DNA of 64,000 bases from Bacteriovoracaceae bacterium (lineage in GTDB: Bacteria > Bdellovibrionota > Bacteriovoracia > Bacteriovoracales > Bacteriovoracaceae): positions 620,001 to 684,000 of the forward strand of contig CANFVK010000001.1 of assembly GCA_947450475.1 (NCBI GenBank), written 5' to 3'. This document shows positions 9,380-17,193 of the stretch, piece after piece; position 1 is the stretch's first letter, and each line of letters starts with the position of its first letter. The translations under genes were made by a program, and so were the position numbers. Under the pieces are notes generated by a model, which saw only the letters and a program-made list of their open reading frames with translations, ran no database searches and was not told the DNA's origin.

Positions 9380-10144
9380 ATGATTTCAATCAAATCAGCA
9401 AGAGAAATTGACTTAATGAGGGCCACTTGTCAATTGGCAGCGCAAACCCTTGAATATATAGCTCCATTTGTCAAAGTTGGGGTGACAACTGAAGAAATTA
9501 ATTCTCTTTGTCATGAATTTATTGTTGCTCGCGGCGCCTATCCCTCGCCGTTGAATTATCATGGTTTCCCTCGGTCCGTTTGCACTTCTTTAAACGAAGT
9601 TATTTGTCATGGTATTCCTAGTAAGTCTGACGTTATCAAAGATGGCGATATTCTTAATATTGATGTCACTACTTATCTCAATAAGTTCCATGGTGACACA
9701 AATAAAACTTTTTTAGTTGGTAAAGTAAGTGACGAAGTAAAGAAATTGGTCGATGTGACTTATCTTTGTATGCGAGAAGCTATCAAAACGGTGCGTCCAG
9801 GGGGGCATATCGGTGATATTGGTGCCATTATTCAGGAAATTGCCCATTCGCATGGCTACTCTGTCGTCGAGGATTATTGCGGTCACGGAATTGGCAGAGA
9901 GTTTCATGAAGCTCCCCAAGTGGTACATGTTGGAAAAGCCGGGACGGGCCCGGAGATGAAACCTGGAATGACTTTTACCATTGAACCAATGATTAATTTA
10001 GGGGCTAAGGAAGGAAAGGTTTTAAAAGATGGCTGGACTGTTGTGACTAGAGATAAAAAGTGGTCCGCGCAATTTGAGCACACTATTTTGGTGACGTCTA
10101 ATGGTCATGAAATTTTGACATTGAGAAAAGAAGAACTCATCTAA
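9380..10144 (+). CDS. map: type I methionine aminopeptidase
   Basis: A 254-residue MetAP that removes initiator Met from new proteins. The five metal ligands are in their family contexts: NIDVT and HGDTNKTF (two Asp), GHGIGREFHEAP (His), FTIEPM (Glu) and FEHTILV (Glu). The start ATG follows GGGAAAAGG. It is divergent from the papain-fold gene and its stop overlaps the next gene by one base (TAATG). Confidence 0.96.
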   Translation: MISIKSAREIDLMRATCQLAAQTLEYIAPFVKVGVTTEEINSLCHEFIVARGAYPSPLNYHGFPRSVCTSLNEVICHGIPSKSDVIKDGDILNIDVTTYLNKFHGDTNKTFLVGKVSDEVKKLVDVTYLCMREAIKTVRPGGHIGDIGAIIQEIAHSHGYSVVEDYCGHGIGREFHEAPQVVHVGKAGTGPEMKPGMTFTIEPMINLGAKEGKVLKDGWTVVTRDKKWSAQFEHTILVTSNGHEILTLRKEELI

Positions 10145-10950
10145 TGAAAAATCATCATGCCTATTACCAAAATACTGATTTACGTTGGATTGAATTAAGC
10201 ATTGATTTCGATAAAAATATCGAGAGAATTGATAAACTAAATTTTAGTGGATCTTTAGTAGAGGCCTATCAAAACGAATTGACAGAGTTGAGCCTTAAGG
10301 TTGAGGGCTCATTGATCGAATCTGCTATGAAGTTGAGTTCTCGAGATTTTCAAAATATAAAAAAATTAGCAAATGGAGAAAAAGCTTTTACATCGTTAGG
10401 TTTATGGCTTCTTCATCAAGCCATTAACGACTATTTCGGAAGGGGTCGATCATTAGCATCTCAAGAAAATCTCATATGCCACTGCTATGGAGTTAGTCGC
10501 GAAGACCTAAAGACTAATCTTATTTCTAGAATCGATTATGATCTAGAAATCATTATTGCTGAAACTAAAGCTACCTCTGCATGTGGGACATGTACTGCAA
10601 AGATTGTTCGCGAATTGAAAAAAATTCGTGAAGATCATGGCTTAGTAAAAGGGTTCAAAGATGCTCGAACTCGAGTTGACAAGGATGGAAACTGGATCAA
10701 AATAAATAATATGTATCCTGCAGAATTACTTATTAAGTTGGAAGAACTAAAAATTCAGTGGATGATTCGTGAAAATTTAGTTGATCTTTATAAAATAGAA
10801 ATCGTTGAGCTCGAAGGCCATCATGTTGATCTAGCTGTCGTATCTCTATTAGTTGGCAAAAGTGACAATTCCGAAACATTGATAAAGGCCCTTTCTGAGT
10901 ATTGGAAATCAGAGATTGGGGCCCATTTTTTTCTTCATCTTGCGAACTAG
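10144..10950 (+). CDS. NifU-like protein with central [2Fe-2S] BFD-type domain
   Basis: A 268-residue protein with a BFD/NifU-central-type cluster motif: Cys112 and Cys114 in ICHCYGVS, Cys147 and Cys150 in SACGTC. The preceding segment (ELSLKVEGSLIESAMKL, then a helical stretch) resembles an IscU-like fold but has none of its scaffold cysteines. The C-terminal 100 residues lack the CxxC of a NifU thioredoxin-like domain, although EIVELEGHHVDLAVV has a similar strand pattern. So it probably does electron transfer or Fe-S handling but cannot be a normal NifU scaffold. It is translationally coupled to map and overlaps the convergent gene by 42 bases. Confidence 0.7.
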   Translation: MKNHHAYYQNTDLRWIELSIDFDKNIERIDKLNFSGSLVEAYQNELTELSLKVEGSLIESAMKLSSRDFQNIKKLANGEKAFTSLGLWLLHQAINDYFGRGRSLASQENLICHCYGVSREDLKTNLISRIDYDLEIIIAETKATSACGTCTAKIVRELKKIREDHGLVKGFKDARTRVDKDGNWIKINNMYPAELLIKLEELKIQWMIRENLVDLYKIEIVELEGHHVDLAVVSLLVGKSDNSETLIKALSEYWKSEIGAHFFLHLAN

Positions 10951-11568
10951 TTTCTTTTCTGCACTTTCAGCATTTCTGACACATTCACGTTTTATGGAAG
11001 GTAAAAACTCTAGCTTTTTAAATATACTTTCAATTTTATTTTTATCTTTTAGTAACTCGTGGAAGCTGATTTCTTCCTCTAAGTATTTTAAACGATCAAA
11101 GAGTATCTTAGTTTCAGGAATGGCTTTTTCTAAGCAGTAAGGCGTTGCCATTTCAGATTGGATTGAAGCAAGAAAGTGAGTAAAGAATCGAATAACTTGT
11201 TTTTGGAATTCGTTGATAGAGCTTTTTTGTATTATCTGAGCTGATTGATCAGTTTCTGCAATTTGAGAATACTCATAAATTTCTGATTCCTTTAACAAAA
11301 GCATTCTTAAAAGTTTTATTGTTGGAGAAGTAGTTTTTGTTTCACAAATTTCATTAATAAAATGCTCTTTTAGAGTTATGTCACTGGAACTTGCAAGTTC
11401 ATTGATAAATTCTTGGTTAAGTCGATAAAGGCTTCCTAAGTTTTTTTGCTTGAAAAGTTGCGCTTCTTCTTTTGCTAGGCAGTGCAAAAGGGGGTTAGGA
11501 GCAGCGTAAATCTCGGCACTAGTGCATATGACATAAAAAAGTGATATTAGGATTTTTCTCATGGTCAT
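10909..11568 (-). CDS. secreted protein of unknown function
   Basis: About 219 residues, starting with a short signal peptide (MRKILISLFYVICTSAEIYA, then cleavage before APNP). The start is uncertain: TTG 11601, ATG 11580, ATG 11568 and ATG 11562 are in frame; ATG 11568 has a GGA 7 bases upstream and best fits a signal peptide. The mature part is helical with paired cysteines (HCLAKEE, EICETKT, PYCLEKA, KRECVRN). Its 3' end overlaps the 3' end of the NifU-like gene. I do not recognise the family. Confidence 0.6.
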   Translation of the reverse strand: MTMRKILISLFYVICTSAEIYAAPNPLLHCLAKEEAQLFKQKNLGSLYRLNQEFINELASSSDITLKEHFINEICETKTTSPTIKLLRMLLLKESEIYEYSQIAETDQSAQIIQKSSINEFQKQVIRFFTHFLASIQSEMATPYCLEKAIPETKILFDRLKYLEEEISFHELLKDKNKIESIFKKLEFLPSIKRECVRNAESAEKKLVRKMKKKMGPNL

Positions 11569-11664
11569 TTGTCTATCCATTTTAGAGTCAATTAATGACA
11601 ATTATTTTCTCTAAGTATATAGTTTGGCTAAAGAGACATCAATAAAAAGACGCGGGGTAAGGCT

Positions 11665-12417
11665 TTGAAAGAGATGAGTTTTTGGGATCACCTTGAGGAG
11701 CTCAGAAAAACAGTTATAAGAATCGTAGCAATTCTTGGTGTCACCTTTATCTGTACTACAATTTATGTCGATCAAATTACAGAGTGGCTTTTGCGTCCGC
11801 TAAGGGCTTCATTGCACGATTCAAAGTCGGGTATAATAGTCTATCACTCCATTTTTGAGAAAGCATGGGTGCAAGTGGATGTGAGTATCTGGTGGGCCAT
11901 TATGATTTCCTCGCCGTTGTGGTTTTATCAAATTTGGAAATTCATTAAGCCAGGTCTTCATGATCATGAAATACGAGCGGTAAAACCATTTATGATTTTG
12001 GGTTTAATGTTATTTCTGGGGGGAATGGCATTTGGGTATTATGTGGCATTTCCGTTTGGATTTAAGTTTCTCTCAATGATAGGAGTTGGCGATGTGCAGG
12101 CCAATATAAATCTTCGCGATTATATTTCTACTTCGAGCCAAATTCTATTGTTTTTAGGGATCATATTTCAATTTCCCAATATATTATTGATACTAGGTTT
12201 TATGGGACTCGTCACAAAACAATTACTTCGAAAATTTAGGCGATATGTTTATGTTGGACTTTCTATCATCGCTGCTATTTTCTCACCTCCTGATGTCATC
12301 TCAATGCTGTCTGTTTGGATACCTTTGTGCATTTTATATGAAGTTGGCGTTCTTGCCGTTGCATGGGTTGTGCATCCTTATTTATACCGAGTGCATATGA
12401 AGGAGAATAAAAAGTGA
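11665..12417 (+). CDS. tatC: Sec-independent protein translocase TatC
   Basis: A 250-residue, six-helix inner-membrane protein that recognises twin-arginine signal peptides. The family signature MSFWDHLEELRKTVIRI is at the N-terminus, with the conserved F...P motifs (ISSPLWFYQIWKFIKPGL) and FGYYVAFPFGFKFL. The start is TTG at 11665 after GGGGTAAGG, or ATG at 11674. tatA/B is not next to it. A Tat substrate (HiPIP at 43923) lies elsewhere in the window. Confidence 0.95.
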   Translation: MKEMSFWDHLEELRKTVIRIVAILGVTFICTTIYVDQITEWLLRPLRASLHDSKSGIIVYHSIFEKAWVQVDVSIWWAIMISSPLWFYQIWKFIKPGLHDHEIRAVKPFMILGLMLFLGGMAFGYYVAFPFGFKFLSMIGVGDVQANINLRDYISTSSQILLFLGIIFQFPNILLILGFMGLVTKQLLRKFRRYVYVGLSIIAAIFSPPDVISMLSVWIPLCILYEVGVLAVAWVVHPYLYRVHMKENKK

Positions 12418-12914
12418 ATACTAAAAAAATAAAAATATTAATGATTGAGCTGATACTTCCTTTTTTGATGAGCTGGTTTTTCATGACAATTTTAGTAGAT
12501 ATTATTGCAATCCCCACAGTTTTTCGAAATCTATCAAATATTAAAGAGGCAGGTAAAATTGGCATGATCGTTTTTAGAAAATTTAATTTTATTGAGATTT
12601 TCTTTGCGATAATGATTATTTTTGGACATCTGTCGAAAAAAGAAAAAAGGATATTAGATTTTATCTTGACTGTTTTTTTGCTCGTTTTAAGTATGACTTA
12701 TTTTTTCTATTTAACTCCGGCTATAATAAAAACCACAATGGTCATTAATCAAACCTTACCACTAGACCCAAATTATGCGGTCTTACAATCCACTCATGCG
12801 TTCTATCATAACCTTTATCGAAATTTGGATGCCATGAAACTATTCATGTTACTATTTTTTATCGGAATTAAGCTATTTTACATTTTTAAAGAAAAAAATA
12901 AGGAGCTGTTATGA
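12414..12914 (+). CDS. four-helix membrane protein, possibly DUF4149/TMEM205-like
   Basis: A 166-residue protein with four predicted membrane segments (residues about 8-35, 58-76, 83-105, 142-160). GTG start at 12414 overlaps the tatC stop (GTGA) and follows AAGGAG. The pattern of a first helix followed by a Pro-Val-Phe loop and a Gly-Lys-...-Phe-Arg-Lys-Phe segment is like DUF4149 proteins, but I cannot confirm this by eye. It is coupled to both tatC and hldD. Confidence 0.65.
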   Translation: MNTKKIKILMIELILPFLMSWFFMTILVDIIAIPTVFRNLSNIKEAGKIGMIVFRKFNFIEIFFAIMIIFGHLSKKEKRILDFILTVFLLVLSMTYFFYLTPAIIKTTMVINQTLPLDPNYAVLQSTHAFYHNLYRNLDAMKLFMLLFFIGIKLFYIFKEKNKELL

Positions 12915-13888
12915 TTCTTGTCACTGGGGGGGCCGGATTTATTGGCAGCGTCTTGGCAAAAACCTTAAACGAATTGGGTCATACTGATTTAGTGATTGTT
13001 GATAAGTTGGGTTCAACTGCAAAATGGAAAAATTTACGTAATTTAAAATTCCAGGAATATATTCATGCGGATGAACTTTTTAATGGCGATTATGATGATT
13101 TAATTTCGGAAGTAGATCTCATTTTTCACATGGGTGCTTGTTCGTCCACAACTGAAAAAGACATGGACTTTTTAATGAAAAATAATGTGGCATACACTCA
13201 AGCCCTATTTCGCTTTGCTGCCACCAAAAATATTCCTTTCATATACGCAAGTTCCGCTGCAACTTATGGATCTGGAGAATTAGGTTACAAAGATAGCCAT
13301 GAACAAATACCTTCTCTGATTGCGATGAATCCATATGGCTATTCAAAACAGCTCGTAGATGAGTGGGTTTTAAAAGAGGAGCAGAAACCGGAACACTGGT
13401 TTGGATTAAAGTTTTTCAATGTCTATGGCCCGAATGAATACCACAAAGACGAAATGCGATCCCTTGTTGATAAATCGTTTCGGCAAATTAAAACCAATGG
13501 ACTCGTTAAACTTTTTAAATCATATAAACCCGAATTTCGCGATGGAGAGCAATTAAGAGATTTTATTTACGTTAAAGATGTTGTTCGAGCAATGATCGAG
13601 CTGGCTGACCCGGAATTGGCATCAAAGTCAGGGATTTATAATTTAGGAACAGGCAAAGCAAGAAGTTTTATTGATTTAGCGAATGCAACTTTTAAGGCCA
13701 TGGGGAAAGAGCCAAAAATCGAATACATTGATATGCCTGAAGCGATTCGAGATCAGTATCAATATTACACACAAGCAGACATGTCTAAATTTATGCAGGC
13801 TTTACCGGATTTTACATTTACCACTTTAGAGAATGGAGTGAGTGATTATGTACTAAATTATTTGATGAAATTAGATTCGCATTACTAA
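12911..13888 (+). CDS. hldD: ADP-L-glycero-D-manno-heptose 6-epimerase
   Basis: A 325-residue extended short-chain dehydrogenase. GGAGFIGS is the NAD(P) motif at residues 6-13; VDKLGSTAKWKNLRNL and IFHMGACSSTTEKD are characteristic of HldD/RfaD, and YGYSKQ holds the catalytic Tyr-Lys pair. The enzyme makes the heptose precursor for the LPS inner core, so the cell is Gram-negative with heptose-containing LPS. The ATG overlaps the upstream stop by 4 bases. Confidence 0.94.
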   Translation: MILVTGGAGFIGSVLAKTLNELGHTDLVIVDKLGSTAKWKNLRNLKFQEYIHADELFNGDYDDLISEVDLIFHMGACSSTTEKDMDFLMKNNVAYTQALFRFAATKNIPFIYASSAATYGSGELGYKDSHEQIPSLIAMNPYGYSKQLVDEWVLKEEQKPEHWFGLKFFNVYGPNEYHKDEMRSLVDKSFRQIKTNGLVKLFKSYKPEFRDGEQLRDFIYVKDVVRAMIELADPELASKSGIYNLGTGKARSFIDLANATFKAMGKEPKIEYIDMPEAIRDQYQYYTQADMSKFMQALPDFTFTTLENGVSDYVLNYLMKLDSHY

Positions 13889-13907
13889 AAGCAAAGAGAT
13901 TAAAATT

Positions 13908-14333
13908 ATGAAAATTAATGGCGTAAAAGAAGCCGCAAAACTATTGGCAGGACTTTCAAGAGATGCTCGTCAAAAAGTATTAGAATTTATTTCTAAGAAA
14001 GATCCGCAAATGGCCGAAGATTTGAATAAAAGCATGTACACGTTTGAGGATTTGCGTTTTCTAAGCCCTTTGATGCTCATTGAACTTTTAAGAGAAGTTA
14101 ACATAAATGATATGGGTCTTGCCTTAAGGCTTTCTTCTAAAGAGCTCAAAGAATTTGTCCTGAAAAATTCTCCTCGAATGATGAGGGATGAAATGGAATC
14201 CATTTTAACTGGTCCGCCACAGCTTGCCAGTAAGTTAGAAGAGGCTCAAGAAAAGATTATGACAACTGTAAGATCTAAAATTGAAAAAGGACAATTAATA
14301 ATAAATAAAGACTCATCCGAAACTCTGGTTTAA
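13908..14333 (+). CDS. stand-alone FliG C-terminal-domain protein
   Basis: A 141-residue protein that aligns in my reading with the middle/C-terminal part of the flagellar switch protein FliG: MYTFEDLRFLSP, LIELLREVNINDMGLALRLS, KEFVLKNSPRMMRDEME, GPPQLASKLEEAQEKIM and a final KIEKGQLII. The FliG N-terminal domain that binds FliF is absent. FliG-C normally contacts MotA and FliM. As a separate small gene after hldD, not in a flagellar cluster, it may be a switch modulator or serve another motor; this is inference. Confidence 0.78.
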   Translation: MKINGVKEAAKLLAGLSRDARQKVLEFISKKDPQMAEDLNKSMYTFEDLRFLSPLMLIELLREVNINDMGLALRLSSKELKEFVLKNSPRMMRDEMESILTGPPQLASKLEEAQEKIMTTVRSKIEKGQLIINKDSSETLV

Positions 14334-14461
14334 TTCTCATTGCCTGCTTCGTTGGTGTCATTTCGTTCACAAAAATTCAGCTAGTATCATAAGGGAGGTG
14401 TCACTTTCCCTCTTTCTATGCATTAAGAATTTGTTTTTCCGTAGGACCAAGAATGAGAGTT

Positions 14462-14478
14462 TTGGCACGATATTAGCT
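14462..14478 (+). promoter_or_regulatory. sigma-54 (RpoN)-type promoter
   Basis: TTGGCACGATATTAGCT matches the RpoN consensus (TTGGCACGnnnnTTGCW) at all but one core base (TAGC for TTGC). The invariant GG (14464-14465) and GC (14476-14477) are exactly 10 bases apart. Transcription would begin near 14488. RpoN promoters need an ATP-dependent activator; no activator gene is nearby. Confidence 0.65.
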
Positions 14479-14608
14479 TTACTTATTCATGAGAGATCAA
14501 AAAATCTAGGATGGGTTTTTTTGATGATCATCTCTTCTATGGATGGAGGAGAATTAGTAAACATGGAAGTTTAAGGTCTCAAACTGAAAGAATTTACAGG
14601 AGAAGATC

Positions 14609-14701
14609 ATGAAAAAAATGAATGAAAATGGATGTTTCACTATTTCTAGGGTTCAACAAAAAAAGACATTTCCATGGCTTCACCCTCCATTGAAAGCTTA
14701 G
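14609..14701 (+). CDS. 30-residue small ORF in the sigma-54 leader
   Basis: ATG 14609 follows GGAGAAG with a 4-base spacing. The product is 30 residues, basic, ending in a Trp-Leu-His-Pro-Pro-Leu-Lys-Ala tail. It has no signal peptide or membrane segment. Its stop codon lies within the 5' arm of hairpin 14696-14727, as in leader peptides that couple translation to RNA folding. It could equally be a free small protein; I know no relative. Confidence 0.4.
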   Translation: MKKMNENGCFTISRVQQKKTFPWLHPPLKA

Positions 14702-14727
14702 ATGTATCTAAAAATTAGATACTAAGC
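14696..14727 (+). repeat. hairpin overlapping the small-ORF stop codon
   Basis: GCTTA-gat-GTATCTAA (14696-14711) pairs with TTAGATAC-TAAGC (14715-14727): two perfect stems of 5 and 8 bp, a 3-base bulge and an AAA loop. The UAG stop of the 30-codon ORF is inside its left arm, so a terminating ribosome would open it. Confidence 0.6.
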
Positions 14728-14757
14728 ATGAAATAATACTATTTAAGTTTTTGCTAC

Positions 14758-14815
14758 AAAAGGCGTACTTTGCATAAAGTTTTTCCGGAGAATCTTTATG
14801 AAGTACGCCTTTTTT
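14758..14815 (+). terminator. terminator-like hairpin containing the RBS and start codon of the next gene
   Basis: AAAAGGCGTACTT (14758-14770) pairs perfectly with AAGTACGCCTTTT (14801-14813), and CATAAAG (14773-14779) with CTTTATG (14794-14800); only a TG bulge interrupts the 20-bp stem. The 14-base loop carries CCGGAG, the RBS, and the ATG at 14798-14800 is base-paired in the stem. Six T follow the GC-rich part, as in an intrinsic terminator. The element would both end transcription from upstream and hide the start of the 14798 gene. Confidence 0.7.
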
Positions 14816-15247
14816 ATATCTTTGCTTTTACTTTCAAATGTAGTTCTATCAAACGATAATCACATAAAATCTTTTAACGATTCAATTGCACTAACAACGA
14901 TTTCTCAATTTCTCGAAGATGCATCTGAGGACGCAGATATATCGACAAGGATTAGTGATAAAAAACTAAAAATAAAAGATCCATCTATCTGTGTTGATGC
15001 CACTTCCGCCGATGCACTAAAGGATGCTCAGTTTGCGATCAGAGGGGTTCTAAGGCTATATCCTGATGAGGATTTGCCGATTGAAGAGGCACTTGTTGAT
15101 TTAAAGAGCTATTTATCTAATGTTTACTTAAAGAAATGCATTTATATGAATGTTCAATCTCATAAAAAAGTTCAAAGTATTTATTATTTCAATGCTGCGG
15201 GAGATATTCATTTAAAGTTGGACATTGTGACTCTTTCAAAAATTTAA
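14798..15247 (+). CDS. secreted protein of unknown function
   Basis: A 149-residue protein with a signal peptide (KYAFFISLLLLSNVVLS, cleavage near residue 19). The mature part has two cysteines (SICVDAT, KKCIYMN) that could form a disulfide, and a mixed helix/strand pattern. No known family recognised. The start codon and RBS sit in the hairpin 14758-14813, so expression is probably controlled at RNA level. The upstream transcript would come from the sigma-54 promoter at 14462. Confidence 0.7.
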   Translation: MKYAFFISLLLLSNVVLSNDNHIKSFNDSIALTTISQFLEDASEDADISTRISDKKLKIKDPSICVDATSADALKDAQFAIRGVLRLYPDEDLPIEEALVDLKSYLSNVYLKKCIYMNVQSHKKVQSIYYFNAAGDIHLKLDIVTLSKI

Positions 15248-15324
15248 CTTTGACACCATTGCTCTTGCTTGGCTTGAAAAACAGGGCCGAAATGCAACTA
15301 TTGGCAATTTAAATCAACTATTTT

Positions 15325-15341
15325 TTGGCATAATCTTAGCA
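15325..15341 (+). promoter_or_regulatory. second sigma-54 (RpoN)-type promoter
   Basis: TTGGCATAATCTTAGCA has GG at 15327-15328 and GC at 15339-15340, again 10 bases apart, and shares the TTAGC form of the -12 box with the promoter at 14462. The expected start is near 15352, leaving a 90-base leader with a perfect small hairpin (CTTAAAA GGA TTTTAAG, 15384-15400) before the DksA/TraR-type gene. Confidence 0.6.
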
Positions 15342-15441
15342 TTGAATCTCTACATGCTTTCCACAGGACGATGGCAAGCTAAGCTTAAAAGGATTTTAAG
15401 TTTTAATATTGAAGGATTCATTTCATCTTTAGGAGACATCA

Positions 15442-15903
15442 ATGGAAAAAGAAACAGCTCTTTATTTTGAAAACATTTTTTTGGAGCTAAAGAAACAAAC
15501 ATTGAATGAGATGAAACGAGAAGATAGTATCATCGAAACAACTTGTGGCGATGACGTTGATCAAAGTTTAAATGATAGAGAAAGAGCATTGACTCTTAAG
15601 CTTCTTGGAAGGCACTCGTTTATGCTAAAGAAGATTGAAGGCGCTCTATTAAAGATTAAAAATGGAAATTTTGGAATATGTGAAGAGTGCGAAGGTTCGA
15701 TTGAAATCAATAGGCTTAAGGCAAGGCCGGTTGCATCCCACTGTATTGCTTGCAAAGAAGAACAAGAGCGTAACGAAGGGCAAGTGCTTTATGAAAATCG
15801 CTCCCATACTGTAGGAAAAGGATTTAACTCAAATGTTATTCCTATAAGGGAGACTTTTTACGGTAATGAGCATTTTAAATATCTTAAAACAGAAAATATC
15901 TAA
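15442..15903 (+). CDS. DksA/TraR-family zinc-finger protein
   Basis: A 153-residue protein: N-terminal helical hairpin (residues about 5-75, with acidic GDDVDQSLNDRE at the turn region) and a C4 zinc finger with Cys80, Cys83, Cys101 and Cys104 (GICEECEGSIEINRLKARP...HCIACKEEQ). The family binds in the RNA polymerase secondary channel and changes promoter output, usually with ppGpp. A 40-residue tail follows the finger. AGGAGA precedes the ATG, and the sigma-54-type promoter above suggests conditional expression. Confidence 0.88.
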   Translation: MEKETALYFENIFLELKKQTLNEMKREDSIIETTCGDDVDQSLNDRERALTLKLLGRHSFMLKKIEGALLKIKNGNFGICEECEGSIEINRLKARPVASHCIACKEEQERNEGQVLYENRSHTVGKGFNSNVIPIRETFYGNEHFKYLKTENI

Positions 15904-15911
15904 GAGAATAT

Positions 15912-15945
15912 AGGATGGAGAGCATTTGCTTGCTCCATCCTAGTT
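15912..15945. terminator. hairpin between convergent genes
   Basis: AGGATGGAG (15912-15920) pairs with CTCCATCCT (15933-15941), with inner AGCA/TGCT pairing. It is 9 bases after the DksA-type gene and just before the stop of the convergent pirin gene. Only TTTT follows, so it is a moderate terminator. Confidence 0.6.
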
Positions 15946-15948
15946 TTC

Positions 15949-16650
15949 CTATTGAACTTCAATGATAAGAAATTCTGCTCCTTGCTCTGAAACATTAATT
16001 GTTATTTCATTTGTTGCTTGATGAAAACCCAAAGCGTCTCCTGCATTTAGTTGTTGGTCATTAATTCTCATCTCTCCTTTTATCATTTGTATCCAAAAAT
16101 GTGGCAAAGTTTGAGCTTTGAAGTAAACGGTTTCTTTTCGATTGTAGCGGCCAAGCCAAAATTGTGAATTTGAATTTAGGGATACTCCTTGAGTTGTTAC
16201 CTCAAATGGTGCCGCGATAACTTTAATGAAATTGTAATCTGCTGGATGATAAATTATTTTTTGATCATATCGAGGTATGATTTCCTGTTTGTTTGGCAAA
16301 ACCCAAATTTGAAGAAGATGCGTAGGGGTTTTGATATTATTATGCTCACTATGGGTTATGCCCGTGCCTGCACTCATGACTTGTATCTCTCCAGGTTTGA
16401 TAATACCCAAATTTCCCATACTATCTTGGTGTCTAAGTTCCCCACTAATTACAAAAGTTATAATTTCCATATTGCGATGAGGATGCGTTCCAAAACCCAT
16501 TTCAGGGGCTATGATATCTTCGTTTATTACGAGCAGGTTGTAGAAGCCTTGCCAATTTGGATCGTAATAATGACCAAACGAAAATGAATGCCAAGAATTT
16601 AACCAAGAAATTTGATTTTTTCCGCGATCATTTGATTTTCTAATTAGCAT
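15949..16650 (-). CDS. pirin family protein
   Basis: A 233-residue bicupin of the pirin/YhaK family. The N-terminal cupin holds the metal ligands His56 and His58 (GTHPHRNMEI), His100 and Glu102 (GITHSEHN), and the NSWHSFSFGHYYDP opening is diagnostic. Bacterial pirins include quercetin 2,3-dioxygenases and redox-sensing proteins; the role here cannot be read from sequence. Confidence 0.9.
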   Translation of the reverse strand: MLIRKSNDRGKNQISWLNSWHSFSFGHYYDPNWQGFYNLLVINEDIIAPEMGFGTHPHRNMEIITFVISGELRHQDSMGNLGIIKPGEIQVMSAGTGITHSEHNNIKTPTHLLQIWVLPNKQEIIPRYDQKIIYHPADYNFIKVIAAPFEVTTQGVSLNSNSQFWLGRYNRKETVYFKAQTLPHFWIQMIKGEMRINDQQLNAGDALGFHQATNEITINVSEQGAEFLIIEVQ

Positions 16651-16841
16651 AGTTCATACCCTCAGTTTTTAATTTGCATTGATTATCAATTATATTGAGT
16701 AATTTTAAAACGTTATTAATATTATAAGATTCATAGCTATTGAAAAAGAGGTTGTATTTTTTTCAAAAAAGAATTTATACATTCACTTTCGTGATAGAAG
16801 GGCAATTATCTTCTTGCGATATTATTACATTAGGGGGTCGA

Positions 16842-17192
16842 ATGAAAACAATAATTGGCTTATTGATTATGCTCTTATCTACTTTAACCTTTGCTTCATC
16901 AATCTCTACGAGCGAGTATACTGGAAACAATGGCGGAGCTGCTTGCATCGTTCGTCTCGATTTTTCTAATAATTTTGTTTCGATGGGAGGCGTTTCTATC
17001 ATCGCTCGGACTGTCGCATCTAAGGGCAATAAAATTGTTATGGAGGGAGGCGCAGAATTTGGTGAAGCTAAAATTACAATTACTTTAGATAGAGTTAGAG
17101 AGCCAATTGAGGCCAGATTAGAGACAAAGAAATTAATTTTTCCAATTTTTCTTACTAGGATGACTTGCTCAGATCTTGTAAGGTCAAAGTAA
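16842..17192 (+). CDS. small secreted protein of unknown function
   Basis: ATG 16842 follows GGGGGTCG and gives a 116-residue protein with a signal peptide (MKTIIGLLIMLLSTLTFASS). A longer frame to 16740 exists but puts the signal peptide internally. The mature part is beta-rich with two cysteines (GAACIVR, RMTCSDL), probably a disulfide. No family recognised. A hairpin follows directly. Confidence 0.65.
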   Translation: MKTIIGLLIMLLSTLTFASSISTSEYTGNNGGAACIVRLDFSNNFVSMGGVSIIARTVASKGNKIVMEGGAEFGEAKITITLDRVREPIEARLETKKLIFPIFLTRMTCSDLVRSK

Positions 17193-17193
17193 T

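Larger units (their letters stand above)
14334..14797 (+). promoter_or_regulatory. structured 464-base leader region before the secreted protein at 14798
   Basis: This gap holds a sigma-54-type promoter (14462-14478), a 30-codon ORF with a good RBS (14609-14701), a hairpin over the stop codon of that ORF (14696-14727) and the left arm of a long terminator-like hairpin (14758-14813). An A/T stem (ATCAAAAAA 14496-14504 with TTTTTTGAT 14517-14525) lies just after the expected transcript start. Nothing else is evident. Confidence 0.6.
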
